Source: Corynebacterium sp. NML98-0116 (GTDB lineage Bacteria; Actinomycetota; Actinomycetes; Mycobacteriales; Mycobacteriaceae). Taken from it: a DNA stretch of 64,000 nucleotides. Made by a program: the position numbers and the translations under genes. The notes beneath the pieces were generated by a model. That model was not told the DNA's origin, made no database searches, and was given only the letters and a program-made list of their open reading frames with translations. Below are positions 26,810-35,600 of this stretch, piece after piece. The stretch spans positions 295,406 through 359,405 of the forward strand of contig NZ_CP017639.1 of the NCBI RefSeq assembly GCF_001767255.1. The letters are read 5' to 3'. Position 1 is the first letter of the stretch. Each line of letters starts with the position of its first letter.

Positions 26810-29800
26810 ATGCGAGGCCAATTTAAGGCACGTCGTGGCACGTCGATTGCTGCGGCTGCGTTGTCATTTGCATTGGTTGCGCCGCTGGCGCAGCCGGTTG
26901 CGTTCGCTCAGGACGTACCAGTTGTAGCGGCTGGTGCTGAGGCGCCTGCAGAAGCTAAGGGCAAGAACCAGCAGGTGCCAAACGCTATCTACACCAAGGG
27001 TGGGTGGCGTGACTACTACGGCTACCACGGCTACGCCTACATCAACAAGAACGGTAGTCCGGACAGCCGGGATGACCGTGACGAGCCTTTGAAGGGCAAT
27101 GTCATCTACCTGCAGTATGTGAATGGGAAGGGCGAGGTTTCCCCGACGTTCTACACGCTGACAGACTCCGAAGGCCGCTTCTCCTTCGACCTGTCAGAGA
27201 AGGTCACCAACGAATACGATGCACCGGCATTCCATTTAGCTGGCGTTCAGGGCGGCAAGACCCGCGTCCGCGTGTGGGGTGAGAACCCAGATAAGGACAA
27301 GTACTCCGTCGTGATGGCCGGCGATATGCAGTCGGGCCGCTACACCACGCGTACGGATCGTACTCAGGAGTCGTGGAACTTTACGGCTGGTCCGTCTGGT
27401 TCGCGTATTACTGCTGGTCGTTTCGTGCTTGAGGAGAAGCCGAACCATGTTGGTTGGTTGGCGAAGCCGGAGGATCAGTGGACGCGTGCGCTTGATGGTC
27501 AGACTGGCCAGCCGACGGTGGATGGTCAGTTCCCGGACTATGGCGAATTTGGTGCGATCGACAGTCTTGCTGCGCCGAACCAGTCGCAGGTGTGGTGGGA
27601 GTCCGGTGAGGATGCAGGTTCGCTGCCGGGCTACTACAAGTACCAGCCTGGTCAGGGTGACCGTGCCGCTGGTGGTGTCGAGATTGTTGCCTCGTACCTT
27701 AATGATGAGGTCGCGCGTGAGATTGACGCGTGGAAGGACGCCAATGATGGTTACACGCCTGAGCAGGAGCGTGCGAACCAGGAGCGCATTATCAAGGCGT
27801 ACCAGGCTGAGCACGGCGAAGGTTCCCATATTGCTGAGACGGTAGTGGTGCCGTCGAAGGCTGACGGCACGATTTACCTGCCGTTTAAGGGCACCTATGG
27901 TGTGTCTCGTACGCAGGAGAATCAGAATGCGCAGGTTTCCAACAAGCTTGCTAAGGGTGACTTTGGCAAGGTTGCTGAGACGTTTGAGACTGAGACTGGT
28001 GCTGCTCGGTATGATGCGTTTTCTGGTGGTGCGATTAACTCGGCGAAGCGCCGCCACATCAACACTGATTACATGTACATCTATCCTCGTATCGAGGGTC
28101 GGGATGTGAAGAATTCGGCGTTCCCGATGAACATGTTCCAGAATTACACCGATCAAGGTGGCATGACTGCGGGCTACAAGATGACTGGTCTGCAGTTCCC
28201 GTTGATGTCTGCGCAGCCGATCTTTGATATTCCGGAGTACAACTCGTATGACAATAAGGGTCGTGCCGGTTCCAAGGTGACCACCAAGACTGCTGGGTTG
28301 GTGCCGAATTCGGATTACGCGATCCGTTGGTACGCAACTGGTCCGGACGGTAAGCAGACTGAGATCAAGGATGCGATGTGCATCGCTAAGAGCGATGACA
28401 AGGGTGTTATCCCGTCGTGTGATTTCCAGGCGCCTGAGGATCTGAAGGCAACCACGGTCTACACCGCTGCCGTCGTTGACTATGACCCGGTGTCGAAGAA
28501 GGCGTCGGATCAGTGGGAGATGGCGGATTCGTTTACCGCTGTTGTTCCTGAGCAGCTTCCGTTGGGCTCGCGTTACGATACGTACTCGGCCGATAAGGTA
28601 GCGCCGTTGTTCAAGAAGCTGCCGGAAAATGTCGCTGAAGGTGCTGCGCCGAAATACTCGGCGGAGGGCTTGCCTGATGGCCTGACGATTGATGAGGCGA
28701 CCGGCACAATCACGGGTACCCCAACCAAGGCTGGTACCACTGAGGTGACTGTGACCCGTACGGTTGATGTTGTGGTTGAGAAGAACGTGCCGGTCGTTGA
28801 TGAGAATGGCAACCCGGTCTACGAAAATCCGGACGAGCAAGATCCGAAAAAGCGCGTCGAGAAGACTGAGAAAAAGACGGTTACCGAGCCTCGCCAGGAG
28901 AAGGTTGTTACCAAGATTGTGGTAACGGATTCCCCGCTTGCAGCTGGTACGGCTGGTACGAAGTACACCCAGGAAGTGAAGCCGGAAGGCTTCGGTCCTC
29001 TTCCGCAAGGCTTTGAAGTCAAGAAGGACTCCATCACGGTTGAGGGTCTTCCGGCCGGTTTGGAGTTCAAGGACGGCACAATCACCGGCACCCCGACGTC
29101 TGCGGTTGAGGCTTCTGAGGAGAAGCCGAACGTGACGGTGAAGTACGTGCTGGTTGACCGGGATGGCAAAGAGACTGAGCACACTGATGTTGTGCCACTG
29201 AATATCGCGCCGACGACCGATGTGTTTGAGCCGAAGTATGAGGACGGTAAGGGTAAGCCGGGCGAGAATGCTACGGTTCCTGCTCCGAAGTTCACTGACA
29301 AGGACGGTAACGACACCAAGGCTCCTGAGGGTACGAAGTTCACTCCTGGTGACAATGCGCCTGATGGTGTGAAGGTTGATGAGACCACTGGTGAGATCAC
29401 TGTTCCGGTTCCTGAGGATGCGAAGCCTGGCGACAAGATCACTGTTCCGGTTGTTGTGACCTACCCGGATGGTTCCAAGGACAACGTCAATGTGACCGTC
29501 ACGGTTGAAGAGCCTGGTGCTAAGACTGCTGATCAGGTTGAGCCGAAGTATGAGGACGGTAAGGGTAAGCCGGGCGAGAATGCTACGGTTCCTGCTCCGA
29601 AGTTCACTGACAAGGACGGTAAGGACACCAAGGCTCCTGAGGGTACGAAGTTCACTCCTGGTGACAATGCGCCTGATGGTGTGAAGGTTGATGAGACCAC
29701 TGGTGAGATCACTGTTCCGGTTCCTGAGGATGCGAAGCCTGGCGACAAGATCACTGTTCCGGTTGTTGTGACCTACCCGGATGGTTCCAAGGACAACGTC

Positions 29801-32188
29801 AATGTGACCGTCACGGTGACGGAGAAGGATGTGCCACCGGTTCCGGGTTCGAAGGACAATGAGTCCTACGAGCCTGAGTACAAGCCAGGTTCTGGTAAGC
29901 CGGGTGAGGACGCCACGGTTGACAAGCCGGTCTTTAAGGATAAGGACGGCAAGGAGACCACTCCGCCGGCAGACACGAAGTTCGAGAAGGGCGAGGGTGC
30001 TCCGGAGAATGTGACTGTCAAGGATGACGGTTCGGTTGTGGTTCCTGTTCCTGAGGATGCGAAGCCTGGTGACAAGATCACTGTTCCGGTTGTCGTGACC
30101 TACCCGGATGGTTCCAAGGACAACGTCAATGTGACCGTCACGGTGACGGAGAAGGATGTGCCGCCGGTTCCGGGTTCGAAGGACAATGAGTCCTACGAGC
30201 CTGAGTACAAGCCTGGTTCTGGTAAGCCGGGTGAGGATGTCACGGTTGATAAGCCGGTCTTTAAGGATAAGGACGGCAAGGAGACGACTCCGCCGGCAGA
30301 CACGAAGTTCGAGAAGGGCGAGGGTGCTCCGGAGAACGCGACTGTCAAGGAAGACGGTTCTGTGACCGTTCCTGTTCCGGAGGATGCAAACCCCGGTGAC
30401 AAGATCACTGTTCCGGTTGTCGTGACCTACCCGGATGGTTCCAAGGACAACGTTGACGTCACGGTTGAGGTTCAGCCGAAGGATCCTTCGGTCAAGCCTG
30501 GTAAGAACACGACAGTTCCGGCTGACAATGAACCTCACGAGGTTGGCAAGGTTGAGAACCCGAAGGGTGATGAGTCCGGCAAGCTTGTTGACAAGGACGG
30601 CAAGGAGATTCCGGGTTCGAAGGTAGAGATCGACAAGGACGGCAACGTCAAGGTCACTGTGCCGAAGGGTACTGATCCGCAGGATGCCAAGGTTGTTGTG
30701 ACTGACAAGGACGGCAATCCGGTTGGTGAGATCGATGTGAAGATCGTTGACCCGAACTCTGATGCTGCGAAGTTCGTGCCGAACTACGGTGATCGTAAGA
30801 ATGTCGAGGCTGGTAAGACCGAGACGTCGAAGAATCCGTTTGAGGGCAAGACTGATGTTCCTGTGAAGGATGCAATTGGTACGCCTTCTGCTGGTTCTGA
30901 GGATTGGACGTTTGAGACTGGCAAGAGCGGTGTTGTCAAGGCAACGGCTCCTGACTACAAGAAGGTCGCTGACAAGATCGCCTCTGAGTTGCCGCAGATT
31001 GATAGCAGCTGGAATAACTTCAAGGAGATCTTTACTCCGTACGTTCGTCCGTCTGTAACGGTTGATTTCACCTATAACGATGAGTCGAAGAACCACGCAA
31101 CTGCTGGTTTCGAGCTGGTTGGTAAGGATGGTAAGTCCTTGCTGGATCCGGATGGTGACTTCGATGGTGACGGTCACTCCAACCGTGAGGAGATCGAGAA
31201 GGGCTCTAACCCTGCCGATGAGAACTCGAAGCCGACGCCTGGTGAGGACGCTTCAGTCGCAACACCTGCCATCGATGACGTTCACGAGGGCGACAAGGCC
31301 ATCACCGGTACCGGCGAGCCTGGCTCCAAGGTGACGGTGACCCACGATGGCAAGGAGATCGGTGTCGGTGTCGTCGGTAATGACGGCAAGTGGACCGTGG
31401 AGGTTCCAGGTGATGCTCCTCTGACGCAGGGTAAGACCGTGAAGGTTACCCAAGATGCAGGTAAGAAGACTGCTGAAAAGACGGTCCAGGGCCCACGGGA
31501 GGGTGATTCGAACAAGGACACCACTCCGCCGAGTGTGAACCCGATCAAGCCTGGTGATAAGACGATCACTGGTAAGGATGATCGTCCGAACTCGACGATT
31601 AAGGTCACGCTGCCGAACGGTAAGGTCATTGAGACCATTACCGATAAGGACGGCAACTGGAAGATTGATGTCCCGTCTGGTGTTGAGTTGAAGCCAGGCG
31701 ACAAGATCACGGTGACTGATGAGGCGGGTAACTCGACAAACGCGCAGGTCGGTATTGATACCGGCAAGTGTGTTGCATCCGCTGTGGGCTTCGGTCTCCC
31801 ACTGATCGCGCTCCTGCCGTTGGGTCTGGCTTCCCAGATTCAGATTCCGGTGCTCAGCGATGTGGCTGCACAGGTGAATGCTCAGCTGCAGGATGTGAAC
31901 ACTCGTATCCAGCAGCAGGCTGGCATCTTCAATCCGGAGATGGCACGTCAGGTTGAGCAGATCAACGCACAGCTGCGCACCGTTGGTGCGGATCTGGGCA
32001 TGGTCGCTGCGGGTATCGTTCTGATTGCTGCTGGCATCCTTGCTGGCACGGTCATCTACGACAACTGCAACCCGAATGGTCCGAAGTCTTCGGTCAAGGA
32101 CCTCGAGCTGAAGGGTTCGTCTGGTAAGACGATGAAGCTTTCCTCGAAGAAGGATGATGCGAAGGCGACCGCTACGCCGAAGAAGTAA
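26810..32188 (+). CDS. large secreted surface protein 3 with long near-identical repeats
   Basis: 1792 residues. ATG 26810 is preferred over 26795 and 26804 because GGAAGGA sits 6 bp upstream and the start aligns with its paralogs (MRGQFKARRGTSIAAAAL). Signal peptide to VAFA|Q. N-domain (about 60-590) very close to surface protein 4: NAIYTKGGWRDYYGYHGYAY, WLAKPEDQWTRALDG, VASYLNDEVA, HINTDYMYIYPRIEGRDVKN. Next are two He_PIG-like modules (LPDGLTIDEATGTITGTPT), two copies of a 312-bp repeat, two of a 327-bp repeat, all ending YPDGSKDNVNVTV, a DPDGDFDGDGHSNREEIEKGSNP calcium site, two Big_6-like domains and the Cys-flanked anchor (GKCVAS ... YDNC) with basic tail. Confidence 0.92.
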   Translation: MRGQFKARRGTSIAAAALSFALVAPLAQPVAFAQDVPVVAAGAEAPAEAKGKNQQVPNAIYTKGGWRDYYGYHGYAYINKNGSPDSRDDRDEPLKGNVIYLQYVNGKGEVSPTFYTLTDSEGRFSFDLSEKVTNEYDAPAFHLAGVQGGKTRVRVWGENPDKDKYSVVMAGDMQSGRYTTRTDRTQESWNFTAGPSGSRITAGRFVLEEKPNHVGWLAKPEDQWTRALDGQTGQPTVDGQFPDYGEFGAIDSLAAPNQSQVWWESGEDAGSLPGYYKYQPGQGDRAAGGVEIVASYLNDEVAREIDAWKDANDGYTPEQERANQERIIKAYQAEHGEGSHIAETVVVPSKADGTIYLPFKGTYGVSRTQENQNAQVSNKLAKGDFGKVAETFETETGAARYDAFSGGAINSAKRRHINTDYMYIYPRIEGRDVKNSAFPMNMFQNYTDQGGMTAGYKMTGLQFPLMSAQPIFDIPEYNSYDNKGRAGSKVTTKTAGLVPNSDYAIRWYATGPDGKQTEIKDAMCIAKSDDKGVIPSCDFQAPEDLKATTVYTAAVVDYDPVSKKASDQWEMADSFTAVVPEQLPLGSRYDTYSADKVAPLFKKLPENVAEGAAPKYSAEGLPDGLTIDEATGTITGTPTKAGTTEVTVTRTVDVVVEKNVPVVDENGNPVYENPDEQDPKKRVEKTEKKTVTEPRQEKVVTKIVVTDSPLAAGTAGTKYTQEVKPEGFGPLPQGFEVKKDSITVEGLPAGLEFKDGTITGTPTSAVEASEEKPNVTVKYVLVDRDGKETEHTDVVPLNIAPTTDVFEPKYEDGKGKPGENATVPAPKFTDKDGNDTKAPEGTKFTPGDNAPDGVKVDETTGEITVPVPEDAKPGDKITVPVVVTYPDGSKDNVNVTVTVEEPGAKTADQVEPKYEDGKGKPGENATVPAPKFTDKDGKDTKAPEGTKFTPGDNAPDGVKVDETTGEITVPVPEDAKPGDKITVPVVVTYPDGSKDNVNVTVTVTEKDVPPVPGSKDNESYEPEYKPGSGKPGEDATVDKPVFKDKDGKETTPPADTKFEKGEGAPENVTVKDDGSVVVPVPEDAKPGDKITVPVVVTYPDGSKDNVNVTVTVTEKDVPPVPGSKDNESYEPEYKPGSGKPGEDVTVDKPVFKDKDGKETTPPADTKFEKGEGAPENATVKEDGSVTVPVPEDANPGDKITVPVVVTYPDGSKDNVDVTVEVQPKDPSVKPGKNTTVPADNEPHEVGKVENPKGDESGKLVDKDGKEIPGSKVEIDKDGNVKVTVPKGTDPQDAKVVVTDKDGNPVGEIDVKIVDPNSDAAKFVPNYGDRKNVEAGKTETSKNPFEGKTDVPVKDAIGTPSAGSEDWTFETGKSGVVKATAPDYKKVADKIASELPQIDSSWNNFKEIFTPYVRPSVTVDFTYNDESKNHATAGFELVGKDGKSLLDPDGDFDGDGHSNREEIEKGSNPADENSKPTPGEDASVATPAIDDVHEGDKAITGTGEPGSKVTVTHDGKEIGVGVVGNDGKWTVEVPGDAPLTQGKTVKVTQDAGKKTAEKTVQGPREGDSNKDTTPPSVNPIKPGDKTITGKDDRPNSTIKVTLPNGKVIETITDKDGNWKIDVPSGVELKPGDKITVTDEAGNSTNAQVGIDTGKCVASAVGFGLPLIALLPLGLASQIQIPVLSDVAAQVNAQLQDVNTRIQQQAGIFNPEMARQVEQINAQLRTVGADLGMVAAGIVLIAAGILAGTVIYDNCNPNGPKSSVKDLELKGSSGKTMKLSSKKDDAKATATPKK
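29229..30470 (+). repeat. tandem coding repeats in surface protein 3
   Basis: Unit 1 begins GAGCCGAAGTATGAGG at 29229 and recurs at 29541 (312 bp period), almost base for base; the protein differs mainly at GND versus GKD. Unit 2 (CCGGTTCCGGGTTCGAAGG, about 29838 and 30165, 327 bp period) is again nearly identical. All units share the last 130 bp. Confidence 0.9.
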
Positions 32189-32208
32189 CGCGATAGCGCC
32201 CATCACCG

Positions 32209-32230
32209 CCTCCCCCCTTGCGGGGGGAGG
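32209..32230 (+). terminator. GC hairpin after surface protein 3
   Basis: CCTCCCCCC TTG CGGGGGGAGG forms a strong stem but lacks a T run. Confidence 0.5.
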
Positions 32231-32270
32231 GAAAGGGCTAAACGCTTACTAAGCATCTGCTAAGAAGAAA

Positions 32271-32311
32271 AGAGCTGCTGTTCGTCATCGCGACGAATGG
32301 CAGCTTTTTGC
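32271..32311 (+). terminator. rho-independent terminator between surface proteins 3 and 4
   Basis: Outer stem AGCTGC / GCAGCT and inner TTCGTC / GACGAA, followed by TTTTTGC. A similar GCTGC...GCAGCTTTTTGC terminator follows surface protein 4, and both are preceded by GCTAAACGCTTACT, so the 3' flanks are duplicated as well. Confidence 0.85.
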
Positions 32312-32644
32312 ATGTTTGGACATTATTGGCGGAGGGGACGTCGAAAAGCCTGCGTCTTGCCAGGTGGCGTACAGATGTACCGAAGTGCTATAGGTCAAAG
32401 CTATTAACGTGCCTTCCTGGGCAAATGGCAAACAGTTCGCAGCTCATGAAGCTCTAAGTTTTTAACCCGCCGTAATGTACAAGCGTCCATAAATGGGCTA
32501 GATGTAAAAGGTCCACTGGATGCACAGACCTTTCATTGTTATTGTCGGATAACTGTAAACCATGTAGCGCCTGTGCCTACACCGGGAAAACGGTGATGCA
32601 CGCGGCGGTGGCATGTTCTGAAATAACGAATGAAAGGAATTATT
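32312..32644. other. upstream region of surface protein 4
   Basis: About 330 bp without a gene. It contains an inverted repeat AAAGGTC (32507-32513) / GACCTTT (32527-32533) and the hairpin CACCGGGAAAACGGTG. AAAGGA (32633-32638) is the ribosome site. Confidence 0.45.
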
Positions 32645-35600
32645 GTGCGAAGCTCCTATAAGGCACGCCGTGGCACTTCGCTTGCCGCGGCCGCATTGTC
32701 GTTCGCGTTGGTTGCGCCACTTGCGCAGCCGGTTGCGTTTGCTCAGGAGGCTCCTGCTGCAGTTGCGGGTGCTGAAGCTGCTGCTGATACGCAGAGCGGG
32801 AATAAGATGGTGCCGAACGCCATCTACACCAAGGGTGGCTGGCGCGATTACGGTGGCTACCACGGCTACGCCTACATCAACAAGGATGGTCGCCACGATG
32901 ATCTGAGCTCGAACAACGAGCCGTTGAAGGGCAACGTCATCTACCTGCAGTACGTCACGGGTAAGAATGAGGTCTCCCCGGTTTTCTACACCCTGACCGA
33001 CTCAGAGGGAAGGTTTTCCTTCGACTTGACCCGCAAGGTTACGGATCGCGTACATGCACCGGCATTCCATCTAGCTGGCGTTCAGGGCGGCAAGACCCGC
33101 GTCCGCGTGTGGGGTGAGAACCCCAACCCAGAGAAGTACTCGGTAGTAGCTGCAGGTGACATGAACTCTGGCCGCTACACCACGCGTACCAACCGTGTGC
33201 AGGAGTCGTGGAACTTCACGTCTGGTCCTGCTGGGTCGCGTATTACCAACGGCCGCTTTGTGCTGGAGGAGAAGCCGAACCACGTTGGTTGGTTGGCGAA
33301 GCCTGAGTCCGAGTGGACGCGTGCGCTTGATGGTGAGACGGGCAAGCCAACGGTTGATGGTCAGTTCCCAGACTATGGTGCGTTTGGCACCATTAAGAGC
33401 CTTGCTGCGCCGAATCAGTCGATGGTGTGGTGGGAGAACGGTGAGGATGCAGGTTCTTTGCCGGGGTACTACAAGTATCAGACTGGGCAGGGCGACCGTG
33501 CCGCCGGTGGCGTGGAGATCGTCGGCTCGTACCTCAATGATGAAGTCGCGCGCCAGATTGATGCGTGGAAGGATGCGAACAAGGGCTACACTGCTGAGCA
33601 GGAGCGTGCGAATCAGGAGCGCATTATTAAGGCGTACCAGGATGAGCATGGTGTAGGCTCCCACATCGCTGAGACGGTCGTAGTGCCGTCGAAGGATGAT
33701 GGCACGATTTACCTGCCATTTAAGGGCACGTATGGTGCCAGCCGTGACAGGATCGGCAACGTATCAGAAGACGAGTTCGGCAAGGTAGCGCCGAAGTACG
33801 AAATGGACCGAGGCAGCCGTTACGGCGCCTTCACTGGTCTCGCTATTGGGAAGCGTCGTCACATCAATACGGATTACATGTACATCTACCCACGTATCGA
33901 GGGTCGTGATGTGAAGAATTCGGCGTTCCCGATGAGCATGTTCCAGAACTACGCTGATTCCGGCACTGTTATCGCGGGTGCGAACATGAACGGCCTGCAG
34001 TTCCCGTTGATGTCTGCACAGCCGATCTTTGATATCCCTGAGTACAACTCGTATGACAATAAGGGTCGTGCTGGGTCGAAGGTGACCACGAAGGCTGCGG
34101 GTTTGATGCCGAATGCGGATTACGCGATTCGTTGGTACGCAACCGATCCTGCTGGTAATCAGACCGAGCTCAAAGGTAAGGAGTGCATCGTCAAGAGTGA
34201 CGAGAAGGGTGTGCTGCCTTCCTGTGATTTCCAGGCGCCCGAAGACCTGAAGGAAACCACCGTCTACACAGCGGCGGTTGTCAGCGTTGATCCTGTTTCG
34301 AAGAAGATGTCTGACCGCTGGGAGATTGCGGACTCGTTTACCGCTGTCGTTCCAGAGCAGCTGCCACTTGGCTCCGCAGGGGAAGAATACCCGGACAACA
34401 ATGTTGCGGACCTGTTTGGCAACCTGCCGGATGACCTCGCTGAGGATGCGAAGCCGAAGTACTCCGCCGACAAGCTGCCAGATGGCCTTAAGATCGACCC
34501 TGAGACCGGCAAGATCACTGGTATTCCAACCGAGCCTGGCACTACTGAAGTGACCGTAACCCGTGAGGTTGAGGTCATGGTAGAGAAGTACGTTGGCGTC
34601 ACCGATGAAAACGGTGACCCGGTTTGGGAGAACCCTGATGAGGAAGACCCCGCGAAGCGTATCCAGAAGACCGAGAAGTCTCGGGTTGCAGAGAAGCAGC
34701 TGGAAGAGGTCGTCACGAAGATTGTGGTGACGGATACGCCGCTGAAGGACGGTGTTGTTGGCGAGGATTACGAGCAGGAAGTAAAGCCAGAGGGCTTTGG
34801 TCCTCTGCCGCAGGGCTTCAAGATTAAGGAAGGCTCCCTCAAGGTTGAGGGTCTTCCTGACGGCTTGGAGTTCAAGGATGGCAAGATCACGGGTAATCCG
34901 ACTGCTCCGGTTACGGCTTCTGAGGAGAAGCCGAATGTGACCGTGACCTACACCCTGGTTGATCAGGATGGCAACGAGACCGAGCACACTGATGTTGTGC
35001 CGTTGGCAGTTGGCGTCAAGACCACGGTTGATGAGTCTGGTAAGAAGCTGGTTGATCCGACTGATGAGAAGCAGGACACTGGTGTCAAGATCGTTAATCC
35101 TGACGACGAAACCAAGGTCTCTGCTAAGGATGAGGACGGCAAGGACGTCCCGGTCGAGATTGATGAGAATGGTAACGTTCACGTCACGCCGGGTACCGAT
35201 GTTGATGGTCCGATCACGGTGACTGTTGAGGATCCGGATCTTGACGGTGGCAAGCAGGATGTTGAGGTTGAGGTCAACGGCCACAAGAAGGGTGTTGACG
35301 ACAACGACTCCGACAAGACCACGGTTGATGAGTCTGGTAAGAAGCTGGTTGATCCGACTGATGAGAAGCAGGACACTGGTGTCAAGATCGTTAATCCTGA
35401 CGACGAAACCAAGGTCTCTGCTAAGGATGAGGACGGCAAGGACGTCCCGGTCGAGATTGATGAGAATGGTAACGTTCACGTCACGCCGGGTACCGATGTT
35501 GATGGTCCGATCACGGTGACTGTTGAGGATCCGGATCTTGACGGTGGCAAGCAGGATGTTGAGGTTGAGGTCAACGGCCATAAGAAGGGTCGTGACGACA

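Noticed and set aside
29229..30470. Regularly spaced repeats that might suggest a CRISPR array
   Set aside because: Units are about 312-327 bp, in frame and coding, with no 20-40 bp repeat/spacer structure.
27236..31177. 1313-codon open frame on the - strand opposite surface protein 3
   Set aside because: It mirrors the biased codon use of the sense gene; its protein is Leu/Arg repeats following the sense repeats, without ribosome site or domains. The same applies to 33764-37210 (-) and 24496-25992 (-).
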